A DNA stretch of 64,000 nucleotides from contig JARDYH010000002.1 of the NCBI GenBank assembly GCA_029215795.1, positions 270,886,310-270,950,309 of the forward strand, in the 5' to 3' direction. Under the pieces are notes generated by a model. It was given only the letters and a program-made list of their open reading frames with translations. It was not told the DNA's origin and searched no databases. Within the stretch, counting starts at the first letter, position 1, and each line of letters opens with the position of its first letter. Positions 34,310 to 46,926 of the stretch are shown here, in pieces. Position numbers and translations under genes: made by a program. The DNA comes from Anniella stebbinsi (Eukaryota; Chordata; Lepidosauria; Squamata; Anniellidae).

Positions 34310-35220
34310 TAAAAGGTCAAAAGGTGATGTGTACACTCAGGATTTTTTTTTAAAATATTAGTATTATCAATGGATAGCTGGCCCTATTGTTAGGTTTAAG
34401 GTGAGTCATCCCATCCATTGTCATGACAATCTCACACAATTGGTAAACATGATCATGGCAATGTATACTCTGTGCCGCCACCACCTCTTAACAAAAATTA
34501 ATATCTAAACCAATCAATCAATCAATCTTTATTCAACAGCCAATAGGCCAAATCCATATAAAATCAGTTAGAATGAGCAAGATCTAAACCAAGAAAAACC
34601 AAATTCTGCTCCAAGAAAAGCTAGATTATGCAACCTGAATAAAATCTGCACATTAAGCACTTCCAGCTTCAAGCTAATCTTGAGAGCCTCCAAGCTTCCT
34701 CACTCCCTTCTAACCCACCTGGTTGCCTGGTTTGCTGCTGCTGCTCTCTCTCTTCTTCCCTCTTTTGTGGCTGGTATGCTACTACAACTGTGAATCAGGC
34801 ACTGGCATTCCTGGGGGAATGTTCTCCCAGTGCTACTGATTCCTTCCCATCCACTGCCACCCGAGTAGCAAAGACAGTAAATGGGCAAGGACAGGGAAGG
34901 GATGGATGGAAGGAAGGATTTCACTTCTTTTCTGCTTGCATTAAAATCTAAGCTGGAGAAGAATTCTGGAGGTTGTAATGCTCACCTCATTTTTAAGGGG
35001 AGCAATATAAGCTCCTACCGTTTGTATTTCAGAGCCAGAAAATATTAAACTTGGGTGACGTCATTAATTTTAACATCACCTTTCATCAGAAAAATGTGCT
35101 GAGTACTTGTCAGTTTTGCCAATGCAGGTTTCCAGCACCAGCTTCCGGAGAAATTGACAATTTCATGGCTGCAAGTTTCTTTTGCTGCCTCATCTTCTTT
35201 GCTCTCTCATGCACTTGACA
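34310..35220. other. Intergenic, (TCAA)n and nothing else clear
   Basis: A short (AATC)n run at about 34512-34530 heads a possible old repeat (TTTATTCAACAGCCAATAGG). No gene recognised. Confidence 0.45.
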
Positions 35221-35224
35221 CAGT

Positions 35225-35450
35225 GGCTGAATTCAGACGACACATTAAGCAACTGGGGAGGGGGAAACAATCGTCAGTTGTATTGACTATCGTGTCATCC
35301 GAATGCTGCCATAGTCAACTCAGTGCTGATCCTAATCCACACCATGGTTGATTATTTATTACCATGTTGTGTGGGGAGTACCCCCTAGATGAACAACTGT
35401 AAAGTTGATTATTACCCCACCATTGACTATCGTATTGTCCGAATTCAGCC
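35225..35450. mobile_element. GGCTSAATTC-type MITE, 226 bp
   Basis: Ends GGCTGAATTCAGACGACAC and GTCCGAATTCAGCC; 3-bp TSD AGT (35222-35224, 35451-35453). An internal TATCGTGTCATCCGAATG block repeats the terminal motif. Confidence 0.85.
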
Positions 35451-35559
35451 AGTGCTTTCCCCTTATTTTGTCAGCTTCACTGAGAGTGCAGTTGGTGACA
35501 GTGAAAGAAACGGTGGTGGTGGGCACGCTAGAAAAGATACTTGTGGGATTTCACAAGAG

Positions 35560-35690
35560 TGTAGTTTATTTATTTTATTTATTTATTACCTTTTTTATAT
35601 TGCCCAGCAGCCGAGGCTCTCTGGGCAGTTCACAATTAAAACCATAAAATATAACAGATGGAAACTTATAAAGCTTTAGAAGTTTAAAAG
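35560..35690 (-). mobile_element. LINE 3' tail
   Basis: TTATTTATTTATTACC, then TTGCCCAGCAGCCGAGGC and TCTGGGCAGTTCACAATTAA. Confidence 0.6.
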
Positions 35691-36104
35691 TACCACGTCA
35701 AATGTAAGAAATTTAAAAAGATGACTTGCCACGTACCAGGTAGTTGCAAGACACAAAATTGAGTAGCATCCTGAGTAGACAGGTGGGGGAGGGTCTTCTC
35801 CCCATAAGTCAGATAGTGTATGTGGTGATATTTAGCACGACTTGAGTACAATGGTATTATTCATTTATTGAAGCAGGGAAAGAATCCGAAGTGATACATT
35901 GGGTCAAAATATTTCTCCTTCCCCATTTCACCCCGTCCCTCCCAATCCCCTTTCTTTTTGTGTCTAGTCTTTTAGACTGTGAGCTTGCAGGCAGGGACTG
36001 TCTTATATTTGTAAGTTGCCCTGGGAACCATTTTGGCTGATGGGTGGGATAAAAATGCTTTGAATAAATAAAATGCTGCTGTGATTTTAGCCTAATTTTC
36101 AGCC

Positions 36105-36296
36105 TTGAGTATCAGAGGAGGCGGTAAGCCTGTGTACATCAGTTGCTGGGGAACATGGGTGGGAGGGTGCTGTTGCACTGTGTCCTGTTTGTGGGTCCCT
36201 GGTCGTCAGCTGGTTGGCTACTGTGTGAACAGAGTGCTGGACTAGATGACCCTTGATCCGATCCAGCATGGCTCTTATGTTCTTAACTTTAGTTGG
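36105..36296 (+). mobile_element. Same LINE family, 3' end fragment
   Basis: TTGCTGGGGAACATGGGTGG, GAACAGAGTGCTGGACTAGA and GATCCAGCATGGCTCTTATG match the 40.7-kb copy in the opposite orientation. Confidence 0.75.
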
Positions 36297-36524
36297 ATTG
36301 GGGCCTTAGTTTAACAGTCATCCCCTCGCCTCAGGGAATCTTTTGTGGGACAGTGTACACAAATGGAGTAAGTTCCATTGAATTAAATGAAGCTTATTTC
36401 TTGAGTAGACATGTTTATACATATAAGAATCCTTAACAGAGAACTCTCAACATGCTTGCAAACTTATAATTCTGCAGCATTCTTTAGGGGAAACTATGGC
36501 AGATAAACTGGAATAAAACAAAGA

Positions 36525-36765
36525 GACAGTGTGGTGTAGTGGTACGAGTGTTGGGCTGAAGCTGGGACTTTGGAGATCCGGGTTCTAGTCACCACTTGCT
36601 CATGAAGCTCACTGGGTGACTTTAAGCCAGTCACTGACTCTCAGCTCAACCTACTTGAAAGGGTTTTTGTGAGAATAAATGGAGAGGAGGAGGATCAGGT
36701 AAGCCACCTTAGGCTTCCATGGAGGGGAAAAGTTGGTATTTAAGTGCAATAACACATAAATAAAA
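36525..36765 (+). mobile_element. tRNA-derived CORE/MIR-like SINE, near full length
   Basis: A-box-like GTGTAGTGGTACGAGTG and B-box-like GGGTTCTAGTC, then TGGGTGACTTTAAGCCAGTC and GAAAGGGTTTTTGTGAGAAT. A dead SINE, not a tRNA gene. Confidence 0.8.
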
Positions 36766-36899
36766 CATGGTTTTATAGCGCTGATATATTTATTTATTTA
36801 TTTAATTTATTTATAAGCAGCCTTTCTTGTTCAAGTCCACCCAGTGTTTAGCTTATCAACAAGCTACCAACACATTGTTCTTCATGAAGCCATCTTTTA

Positions 36900-38110
36900 A
36901 AAATACTTTAAACTTTAATTTTCTAAATTGTTGTGGTGATAATGGTTAAGTAGCTCCTAGCTCCTTTGTTTTAACATCCATTTCAAACATACTAAAACAT
37001 TAGAGCATGTCACTTTAGGCTCCTAAAAGCTACACAGATTTATAGCCTGTAATTGTTTGAGGGAAGATTGCTCCTGGGCCTTGATACCTTGTAAACAGTG
37101 TTGCTTACCCAGCTTGTCTTCTGTCAACAATCCTTTTCACAGCCAGATAAAAGTTTTTGTATCTAGCTCTTGATAAGAATTAGTTTGGCCTTAAAAAAAA
37201 GAAAGAAAGAAAGAAAGAAAAACGCAAAAACCAAACTCGCCTCTTGTCATGTTAAAGTTTCCCTCCTTGGTCAAACAGTCTCAGATGCTGAGATCTATGC
37301 TGACAGTTTAAATTGTGCTGACATCTTTTCAAATGTTCTTTGCTGAAATGAGAGCAGAGATAAAGCTGAGGAACAAAGATCAAGTCATGATCCAAAAGTA
37401 AAAATTCCTAGGTCAGAGAGCCACTTTAGACATGACTTTTCATTTTGTACTCAGAGATAACTTACATGTAGGGAAAACATGTATGATATCACGGATGTTT
37501 CCAGATGAAGGGTCCCTAGCACTACCTGTCAAAAGACATTCTGCATCTTTTCCTCCTTAATGTTTTTTTTTTTTCTCGTAAGAAAAAAGACAGAAGAAAT
37601 GTGGGACAGCACAGGAGGGTTACAAACTTAAGACGTTATCATCTGAACCCCCTTGTAAAACCCTGTGAAAGAGACAGGGTGATTTCATAATAAAATCCTT
37701 ATCTGGTAGAACCCAAGAATGCTGAAATAAGCAAGCCCATCCCTCAATATGCCCGCTTCTTTTTGTTTGATGGAGATAATCTTTGGGTGGGAGTGTTTTG
37801 CCAGGAGTACAGAAATCAGGAAGATAATGTATATACATCAACTTCTCAATCCAAGTACTTGTGGTCAAAAAAGGTACTTCCATCACAGTTCAGAAACGAC
37901 AGTGTGCACCTCTACTTCTAAACAGAGAACTCATTAGCCCATGCATATACACGACTTGATTTCACTACAGTAGTTTATTGTACATTTGTGACTGGCAGCT
38001 ATATATGTGAACTGGTTCCACTGAAAAACACTTGTGTTAGAGATCATATTGAAGTTCTAGTAGTATTAGATCAGGAATGGGCCATTCACAGGACATTGCA
38101 GTCATCAAAG
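36900..38110. other. Intergenic, nothing recognised
   Basis: A (GAAA)n run at about 37195-37220 only. Looks like ordinary unique sequence. Confidence 0.5.
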
Positions 38111-38114
38111 GATT

Positions 38115-38182
38115 GCACATATTTATTTGTTTGTTTGTTTACTTACTGCATTTCTATACCGCCCAATAGCCGAAGCTCTCTG
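38115..38182 (-). mobile_element. LINE 3' tail, short
   Basis: CTGCATTTCTATACCGCCCA followed by ATAGCCGAAGCTCTCTG. Confidence 0.6.
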
Positions 38183-38402
38183 TATGCGTGAACTAGACCA
38201 CAGACAGAATTTTCAGATCAGCTCGTTTAATCTCAAACATGATGCATCTCAATGGACTCCATTCACACATTCAGGGGGGCTCTATGAGAAATCAAGTGAG
38301 ATGTACATGCATGTGAGAACCTTTCCTAAGATTGTCTCCACAGAAGAAAAATCAGCCGCTCTGAAGCATAGAGAATAAAGTGACTAGCTTGATCAGCATA
38401 AA

Positions 38403-38527
38403 GGACAGATCTACACCAAGCAGGATATAACACTACGAAAGCAGTTTGGTATATGGCATGTGTCCTGGACCCCAACAGTTGTCAGTGCACTTCCATACTG
38501 TTACAAAGCAGTCATGTTGATCCTGCC
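38403..38527. mobile_element. MITE with GGCAGGATCTACAC ends, copy 3
   Basis: GGACAGATCTACACCAAGCAG to GTTGATCCTGCC, with the shared CCCCAACAGTTGTCA block. Confidence 0.7.
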
Positions 38528-38529
38528 TT

Positions 38530-40075
38530 AGAATCATGGATTTTCTTACCTAAAGTGTGTCTAGGTCAGAAACAAGACTTTTAGTTTCCAAAGTCCAGAA
38601 AGTTTAGTGTACAGCAAGCTGCTCTGACAGACCTCTGCCTCCATATTCTAAGATCACCTATTGATCTGCAAACCTTTTTTCCAATTCCATACTTCTAGTC
38701 ATTGTTTAATTTGTAGGATATCCTATTGGTATGTCTAACTGACCATACAGGTCTTAGACTCCTTGCTTCAGCAAAATGGGCACTCAGCCACTTTGGATTT
38801 CTTTCATTAGTCTCCTTAAAAAACGGCTAGCCCAATCCTTATTTTTGTTTGCCACAAGTCCTGTTGATTTCAGTGGAATTTTCTTCCCCCAGAAGGAAGT
38901 TTACTCTCCCACACTATTCTTAGCGACTTACACCATGGAAATTATGTATCTAAAGGTAGTTTCTGATCAAATAAACTGCATATTTCTTTCAGTAATTCTG
39001 CCACAGGGCATATTTTTTTCTCCATACGCTCCTTTGGACTACTAGTTTGATGTGTATGTCAGAGTTATGGTTCAGAGATTGCCCTGGATGATTCTGCACA
39101 CCTGCCACACTCAGGACAGCTCTTGTGTAACGTTTTGTCATTTACAAACAAGACAAGGATGGCCAGACATTTACCCTGCGCTTGGGGCTTTCCTCAGTTA
39201 ACTGCTACCCCTCCTCCCTTTTTTCTACATGTAGGCCACTTTTGTTTGCATGTTGCTTACAAGTAGCTTTACAATTATCAGACAGTATATATAGCACATC
39301 TCCAACTTTGTAGGTAGCGAGCAAGAGCTGAAATGAACAAAGGGCCAAACTATTGTTAAACCAAAATTTTATTTTATATATTTTTCTATTTTAAATAACT
39401 AGACTAATAAGATATATGCCGGAAAACATGACATTCTCTCCAGTATATAAGAAGAAACAGACACCAAAAAAATCTCAATAACTAACACCTTTCTAGATGA
39501 TAAACTGGAATTAGAGATGAAATCTTAAAGGTCACACAAACAAACTGTCAAAAAGGTGTTGCATCAACTTGGCAGACTGTGTTGAGCAGCAGATGTCCAT
39601 TCCGATTATGGTGGTGAATCAAGATCCTGACAACCTTGAGTCAGATTGGATGTTCTCCTTGTGAAGGAAAGAACATTACAATGCCTTCTAGGAAATAACC
39701 ATCTCAAGAGTGTTTTGAAGTCTTTATGAACAACAGAGAAGGGAAGGCAGAATTGTCTCACTTAGGTATTCAGGAACAAAGGATACCATATTCTGCAAGG
39801 CAAAGCCTATGCAAGTTTTACTGTCCAGAATCGGTTACAGAGTTTAACGTATGGTTATTGAGATGCACCAGCAAGCACCTAGTTCATGTGAAAGTACCTG
39901 GCACATTCAGACATTTTGAAAAAGCCCAAGGGTCCCCCCTTTTAAAATATTTTTATTTGCAACACAATGATAACAACAAACAAACACCCTTGATAATAAA
40001 CAACAAACCTATTAGCTGACCTAAAGTTTAAAATCCCTGTGTCAGCCCCAGCTTCTCCACATAAAAGGTCATCTC
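38530..40075. other. Intergenic, nothing recognised
   Basis: Unique-looking AT-rich sequence; frames up to 97 codons lack family signals. Confidence 0.45.
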
Positions 40076-40080
40076 TCTTA

Positions 40081-40435
40081 GGCCTCCTCCACACGAGACG
40101 TTTAATGAGCCTTGAAGGCTCATTATAAATTTTACCTCCACACCAGCGGAGCGCAAAACGGGCGTACAGGCGTGTTATCTCCCCGATAATGCGCATTTTC
40201 GAATGCGCGTTAAATAGCGACTTTTATTTTGCTCCGGCCGTTAAAGCGCATTTTCGCTGTGTGAACAAGCGATTATGCGCATTAACGTCTTCTAAAGCGC
40301 TTTTTGGACATCAATTAATGCGCTTCGCCGCCTCTCGCCGCCTCCCGTGCAGAGGGATTAGGCGTAAATGCGCCTCCGCGATAATGCGCATAATCCCCGA
40401 ACCGGGCGCAAAAGCGCATCCTTGTGGAGGGGGCC
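40081..40435 (-). mobile_element. GCGC-rich MITE, copy D (CTCCACA subfamily)
   Basis: A 355-bp copy in the opposite orientation to B and C, with a perfect TTA TSD (40078-40080, 40436-40438). Very similar to B and C, hence recent. Confidence 0.92.
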
Positions 40436-40663
40436 TTATTTTCAAAACTGGATTCTCCCATAAGGTTAGTTTAGCATGAGAATGTGGATCAAACTGCATC
40501 TGGCAAGCCATTGCATTCCAAGTCTCTCATGGCTAAGACTGTTGGTGGAGCCATTCCTTCCAGCCAAAAAGGTGTAGTAAAATAATTTGACTCCAAAACA
40601 AACCATGGAGGTGTATTAAAGGGGGGAAAAGCCCAAGGGTGACTTTTCTGCTACTGCCCTTTC

Positions 40664-41206
40664 TGCATGAACATAAGAAGAGCCCTGTTGGATCAGACCA
40701 ACAGTTCATCTAGTCCAGCACTCTGTTCACACAGGGGCCAACCAGATATCAGCCAGGGACCAACAAAGTAGAACACAGTGCAACTGCACTCTCCCACCCA
40801 TGTTCCCCAGCAACTGTTGCATAAAACCTTACTGCCTCGGATACTGGAGGTAGCACATACTCATCAGAGTAGCCATTGATAGCCTTCTCCTCCAGAATTT
40901 TATCCAACCCCCTTTTAAAGCCATCCAAATTGGTGGCCAACACTGCATCTTGTGGTAGTGAATTCCATAATTTAACTATGCGGTGTGTGAAGAAGTACTT
41001 CCTTTTGTTTGTCCTGAATCTCCCACCAATCAGCTTTATGGGATGACCCCAGATTCTAGTATTATGGGAGAGGGAGAAAAATGTCTCCCTATCCACGTTC
41101 TCCACACCATGCATAATTTTGTACACCTCTAGCATGTCTCCCCTTAGCCTCCTTTTTTCCCAAGCTAAACAATCCCAGTTGTTGTAACCTTCCCTCATAG
41201 GGGAGA
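40664..41206 (-). pseudogene. Non-LTR retrotransposon C-terminal frame and 3' end
   Basis: A minus-strand frame (41198-40749) has CLAWEKRRLRGDMLEVYKIM, GGRFRTNKRKYFF and LWNSLPQDAV, typical of CR1/L2-like ORF2 C-termini. It runs into a 3' region ending ATCCAACAGGGCTCTTCTTA. Clade uncertain. Confidence 0.75.
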
Positions 41207-41884
41207 AGAAAGAGCGTGACTTTGCCTAACACAATAAGTTTGAAATTGACCATATGTGAAGCCATGATAGAATTTAACGCACCATAAATATAATTCGCAA
41301 TTCATGGATTTGATCCAGACTTCGTTATACTTGGAATAAATCCTCTGAAATAAATGAGGCTTAAGTTATCCCATTGATTGCAATGGCTCTACTCTGACTA
41401 AGTCTGGAACTAACCCAATGGATGGAGCTACTCTAGAGTTAGTGCTTATAAGGGCTGTGGCCAATGTTAACAGCATGTGATGTTCAGTGGAGAATGAGAC
41501 TAGCAATCACACTTTTAAAATCAGAACAAAACCTGCTAGGAATTTTGCTTTCTTTATGAGGTCGGGAGAATGAGTTGCTAGTTTCCTGGAGAGTTGGCAC
41601 AAGTCAAAGAGTTCAGAGACTGAAGAAGCCAAGCAAAAGAGTATTTAGGTAAGCAAAACCTTAGGGTCAGCAAAATATATAGCGGTTGCTTAAAGTGGGA
41701 CTTGTGGAGGCTGGGAGGAGCAGCAATTTTCAACCATGATTACTCAATACAGAAAACCCTTGGAGCCAAAACCTGTGGGTTTAATACCTTTCACGATGCA
41801 CTGTTTCTCATGATTATCCCCCCCCCAGGCCATTCACCCCATAGCCAGAAGGTTCCTAATAATAATAATAATAATAATAATGCA

Positions 41885-42265
41885 GATCATAAAATATAAT
41901 GCGACAGAACAATTCATGCGGACAAGACAATATCTTGCAACTGACCAGACATAACGTTCATCGACAAAAAAGAAAAACACACCTACCTCATCGACATAGC
42001 AATACCAAATGACAAAAATGTTGTTGAAAAGGAAGAAGAAAAGAAATACAAATATACACCACTGGCCATGGAAGTCAAAGAACTATGGCAACAGGAAAAG
42101 GTCACAAGTATTCCATTAGTCACAGGCATCACATCAAAAAAAATATACAGAAAACCTCCAGAAACTGAGCCTACCAGAATACATCCACACCAACATCCAG
42201 AAAGCAGTCATACTTAAAACATGCTCAATCATCTGGAAATTCCTGAATCAATAAAAGACAGCATG
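41885..42265 (+). pseudogene. R4/Dong-type LINE, C-terminal endonuclease region
   Basis: In one frame: LIDIAIPNDKNVVEKEEEKK, then YTPLAMEVKELWQQ and SIPLVTG; a frameshift later, LPEYIHTNIQKAVILKTC. The IDIAIP core and the following lysine-rich and LW segments are characteristic of the PD-(D/E)XK endonuclease tail of R4-like elements, which are known from lizards. Frameshifts make it dead. An (AAT)n tract (41858-41881) lies immediately upstream. Confidence 0.75.
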
Positions 42266-43127
42266 ACTTGGCACAGCCTGTCATGTCCATCTAGAAAAGC
42301 CATTACAAGCAAGAAAGAGATACATTAATAATAACACTGCCCCATAGCCGAAGCTCTCTGGATAGTTTACAAACTAAGAATCCAAAAAAGCAAACTCAGT
42401 GGATAAGCTCCTCAATCCTAAAACCATTACTCTGATATCTATTCAATCGCAGATCAACCTGGAGCTTGTCAATACACTCTACATACCCCATCGTGGCTGC
42501 GCAGCTGTGCCCCGTTGTTTATATGACGCAGCCGCCAACTCCCAGCCACATTGTGTTTTTTGATCCACAAAACCGCACTTTTTTGATGTGTTGTTTTACC
42601 ACGACTACATTGCTCCGATGTCGCCAGGGTTGTTTATTGTGGCTTTGGTTCGGATTAAGGGAGTGGGTGTAGTTAGGAGCAGATCCCAGTGCATCAGAAT
42701 GCAGGGCAGGGAGTGGGTCAACAAGCCTAGTAATGGCCGCCATAGCAATATTAAAATGGCACATCTGCGCTGCTCCAGGCTTTCAAAGTTGTGCAGAGTT
42801 GCACAAAAAAGGTTTTCAGAGTTTTTGGTCCCTCGATATTTGCTCTCCATTACTGCCATCTGACAACGGCACTGTGATTTTTCCTGGCTGAATAGCCAGA
42901 GCTCACTCCTGCCACATAACCGTATCGATGCTGCTTTGCAGCAGCAATGCTGTGAGATTTAAGGGGAATGAGTAGACAAAGCGGTGTCGTATAGACGACC
43001 CTCTGGACTGTCCCAACCTCTCGAGGTGTGTAGAGAAATCTGTATACCCACTTACCAAATTGATTACTTTTGATAGGAAATGCACCTGAAGATGGAAAGC
43101 TGCCTTATAACTACTCAGACTGTAAGT

Positions 43128-43255
43128 CAGGGGAGGGCAACTTGTGGCTGTCCAGATGTTTTGGGGCTACTTCTCCCATCAGCCATAGCCGGCATTGCCA
43201 ATAGTGAGGAATGATGGGAGTTGCGGTCCAGCACCTGCGCGGTCATAAGTTCACC
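43128..43255. mobile_element. MITE of the GGTGGGCAACTT type
   Basis: GGGGAGGGCAACTTGTGGC ... GATGGGAGTTGCGGTCCAGC ... ATAAGTTCACC. Confidence 0.65.
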
Positions 43256-43261
43256 TCTGCC

Positions 43262-43395
43262 ATAAGCCATCTAGCTCAGTATTGTATACTTGACTAGCAG
43301 TGACACTCAGGATTTCTCCAGCTCTATCTGCAGATATAGGGGGATCGCCCTGGGGACTTTATGCATACAACACACGTGCTCTTCCACTGACTGTG
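43262..43395 (-). mobile_element. tRNA-like SINE, minus strand
   Basis: AGCCATCTAGCTCAGTATTG, then GCAGTGACACTCAGGATTTC and GTGCTCTTCCACTGACTGTG, the complement of a tRNA-like head. Confidence 0.6.
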
Positions 43396-43832
43396 ATATG
43401 AAAGCTATATTTCCCTGTTTCCTTTGAATCTGAAAAATGGGCTAGAACACACATTCATCAAGCAATAACAGAGAAGAAGTAAGCAAGAAGTATGCCAGTG
43501 AAAATAAGCATGGTACATTAAAAGGGTTGAGCTTCCCACTTACTAAGACCAAGAGTGTTTCCAGACTAGGGCTTTCATTGTGCCATTGCAATGCCTCATT
43601 CAGGGAATTTTATGGCAGTGTCCAGATGTCATCATCTTCCATTTGTAGCCCTACTGCTGCTTCTTTCATCTTTTTCTGATCAAGAAAACAACACAAATAC
43701 TAAGGAAGGAAAGTCAGAATAGCCGAGCAATGCATTTTGATTGTTAGCACTAGGAGGAGGCCTCCATCTGGAAGCATCCCAACTGGAGAAGCTCTGCTGT
43801 GTGCCCCATCACTAAGGGAAGTTCATACAACT

Positions 43833-44152
43833 TAGGCTGACCATATGAAAAGGAGGACAGGGCTCATATAACTTTAACAGTTGCAGAGAAAAGGGAATTT
43901 CAGCCGGTGTCATTTGTATGCAATTAGTTCCTGGTGAAATTCCCTCTTCATCACAACAGTTAAACTTGCAGGGTCCCTGCCTTCTTTTGTATATGGTCAC
44001 TCTAGTATAGTGCCTGCAACTTTAACTGTTGTGATGAACAGGGAATTTCATCAGGAACTAATTGCATACAAATGACACTGGCTGAAATTCCCTTTTCTCT
44101 ACAACTGTTAAAGTTACATGAGCCCTGTCCTCCTTTTCATATGGTCAGCCTA
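43833..44152. mobile_element. TAGGSTGACC MITE, inverted dimer
   Basis: Ends TAGGCTGACCATATG and CATATGGTCAGCCTA, with a perfect 8-bp TSD ATACAACT at 43825-43832 and 44153-44160. Confidence 0.92.
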
Positions 44153-44165
44153 ATACAACTGCTGG

Positions 44166-44385
44166 CTGTGAGAGACAGTGTAGTATAGTGTAGTGGTTAA
44201 AGGACTGAGGAGACCCAGCTTCAAATCCCCGCATAGCCATGAAGCACACCAGGTCAGGGGCCAGGCACTCTCTCTCAGCCTACTTCACAGGGTTGTTGTG
44301 AGGATAGAAGGAGTAGGGAGAGACATGTACACTACTTGGGCTCCTTAGAGGAAGTGTGGGGATATAAATAAATGAATAAATAAAT
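44166..44385 (+). mobile_element. tRNA-derived CORE/MIR-like SINE
   Basis: GTGTAGTGGTTAAAGGAC, TTCAAATCCCCGC, then ACAGGGTTGTTGTGAGGATA and ATATAAATAAATG. Confidence 0.8.
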
Positions 44386-44500
44386 GATTGCAACAGAGCC
44401 TTCTCCATAGTTGTGCCACGTCTGTGGTATTGGCCATGTCCAGTAGTGTAAATAAGCTGGGACAATTGGGGCTCCTGCTGCCTTGTGTACATAAGATTGT

Positions 44501-44845
44501 GGGTGCCTCCAAAAGAGCAATTTAAAGCTCTTTCAAGGCACATTAAATTTTTTACCTCTACAAGAACGGAGCGCAAATCAGGGGTCAAGGCGGTTTTTCT
44601 GTCCGATTATGCGCATTATTGAATGTGCGTTAAATAGCGAGTTTTAATTTACTGCAGGAGTTGAAGCGCCTTATGACTATGTAAACAAGCGATTCTCTGC
44701 ATTTAAACACTTTAAAGCGCATTTCATACAACCCGTAATGCGCTTCACTGCCTCCCGTGTATAGGGATTAGGTGTAGAAGCGATTGTGAGAAGTTGCGCA
44801 TAATCGGACAACTGGGTGTCAAACCGAATTCTTGTAGAGGGGACC
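44501..44845 (-). mobile_element. GCGC-rich MITE, copy E, decayed
   Basis: A 345-bp copy starting GGGTGCCTCCAAAAG and ending CTTGTAGAGGGGACC; flanking TGT and TCT differ at one base. Many GCGC blocks have decayed and its frame is broken, so it is the oldest-looking copy. Confidence 0.8.
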
Positions 44846-45985
44846 TCTGAGACTGCCTGGCTGTCGAAACAAATTCCTTGGCCCACTGTTCCCTTCTTGG
44901 TCTGCTGCCAGGGCCAGCATCAAAGGCAGGCATAGTCGGGCACCTGCCAAGGGCTCACACCCCAGCAGGGCCCCCTGACAAGACCAGCCCCAAGTTGTGC
45001 CTGCTATTCACCCCTACAGCCTGCTTATTCACCTGCTCTTGCCTTGGCCCAGGCAACAATGGCAGTGAAAAGGACGAGCAGGAGATGCCTCAATCTCTTT
45101 GCTCCGTGCCTCTCAGGTAAGCAAATGGTAGCAATGATGAGGAAGAGGAGGAGGAGGAGGAGGAGCAATAGCACCGCTAGTTACTATGGCGGAGCCCCCC
45201 CCCCCCCCATTGAGGGTGTCTTGCCCCAGGGGCCTCCGAAATCTGGTGTCAACACTGCCTGCCCTTCCTAGTGCTGCTATGACAGATGTGCCACATTCAA
45301 GCCTGCCTCCATAGGTCCTCCCAAGAAAGGGGGGGGGGGGAAGGTCCACTGAAAGCCTCCTGTTTAGCTAGAAATAGGAATTTGCTGCTAGCAGCTGTAG
45401 CCTGCGACATGCAATATATATACACATACTGCAGCGGCTTTGTGGGAAGCAAACATTCCTGCTCAAAGACGGCCTGCTTTCAAATCACCCCCCTGCCTCC
45501 CCACTTACCCTTCCTATTCAGTTTCATTATTGCCTAAGCCACACGGAGGTCAGATTCCTCTCGCAAGCTAAAAATTGCCACCAGCAGCGCCGAGTGGGTG
45601 GGTTGGGTTGGTGGAAGCAAGGGAGCACAGCACAGCATAAACAACTCACAAACACTGTTCCATCGGCCAGGTCAGCACCAAGAATGAATGGAGCGGAGGA
45701 GGCACAGGCTGGCACAGATCACAAATATGACACGAATCTGGGTGCATTTTAATGCCTTCTCCATTTAGCAGCGCATTGACGGGAGTGTGCAAAAGAACTC
45801 AAACAGGAGCCTTGTAGATGGCTTGTTATGCGTTATGGCAGCATTTAATTTGAGATCGGAATTGGTGGGGCTGAGCCCCAGAGCCTGTTTTTAACTCCAA
45901 GGCTTTGAAACATGGAGCAATGCAGTAGACAGAATTCCCACACCGCTAAGTAATCCTCAGCTGTCTGCCACACATGAGTATAAAA

Positions 45986-46113
45986 CAGCCTTTCCCAACC
46001 TGACGCCCTCCAGATATGTTGGATTACAAGTCTCATAATCCCCAGCCAGCATGCCCTTGCTGGCTCGGCATGATGGGCGTTTTAGTACAACACATCTGGA
46101 GAGGGGAAAGCTG
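45986..46113. mobile_element. hAT-like MITE
   Basis: CAGCCTTTCCCAACCTGACG ... CATCTGGAGAGGGGAAAGCTG. Confidence 0.75.
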
Positions 46114-46267
46114 GTATAGAGGTTTTCAGGCTGCGCAGTGGAATATCCAGACAGGCTTCCACCTCAGCACCTTTCTCTTTAGTAAAGAAGCACCGTGGAG
46201 GGCGAAAGAAAAAGAAAAGCAGAGAAATACAAAATAATTTTAGTGTGTCTTCCTAATATCTTCAAAA

Positions 46268-46662
46268 GAAGAGCCTTGCTAAAGAAGACCAAAGGCCTCT
46301 AGTCCAGCATCCTATTTTTTTTACATTGGCCAACCACACAGGAATGGCTCTGCATTTGGAGCAAATGGGGCAGTGACCCCCTGCCTGTCCTCCACTCACT
46401 TGTGGCAGAGAGATTCCCCCCACAATCAGGTACATTTGCTCCACTGCTTCCAAGTGCCACACGTGGTCTTCTCCTGTACTCCCCTGGCAATCTCAGTAGA
46501 GTATTGAGCATCTGCCCTGTCCTCCATCCCACCAGCCACCACTGAGACCAGATGCCTCTGGGAAGCCCACATGAGCCCAATGGAACCATCCTCCTGCTCC
46601 TGTTCCCCAGCAACTGGTATTCAGAGACTTGCTGCCTCTGATCCTGGAGAGAGAAAATAGCC
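46268..46662 (-). mobile_element. Related LINE 3' end, minus strand
   Basis: Starts AGAAGAGCCTTGCTAAAG and includes TCTAGTCCAGCATCCT, TGTTCCCCAGCAACTGGTAT and CTGCCTCTGATCCTGGAG. Confidence 0.65.
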
Positions 46663-46811
46663 ATCATGAGGGGTATCTATGGAGAGTGGAATCCTTTGGA
46701 GCCCCTGATTTGGAGGAGTACACCGCTCAAGCATTCCAGAGACCGCATGCTGCACTGGTGAGAATGAAAATGGCATACTTGAACTCCACATTTTGAAGAT
46801 AATAATATTGG

Positions 46812-46910
46812 CCTACCTTACAGGACTGCTGTAAGGATTATTGAGATAGTGGATGTGAAGTTCTTTGAACGCTCAAAAAAACACTGCCAAGTGTAATAAT
46901 TATTTTTAAG
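46812..46910 (+). mobile_element. CORE/MIR-like SINE, 3' half
   Basis: CCTACCTTACAGGACTGCTG and GAAGTTCTTTGAACGCTC. The 5' half is missing. Confidence 0.6.
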
Positions 46911-46926
46911 CCGAGAGAAAAGTTCT

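Noticed and set aside
36525..36600. Possible tRNA gene (A and B box motifs)
   Set aside because: The boxes are degenerate and followed by CORE/MIR-like sequence, so it is a SINE.
43812..44000. Recurring frames with KRRQGPCNFNCCDEEGI-type translation
   Set aside because: They occur in every TAGGSTGACC MITE copy and come from its hairpin arms; no sign of coding function.
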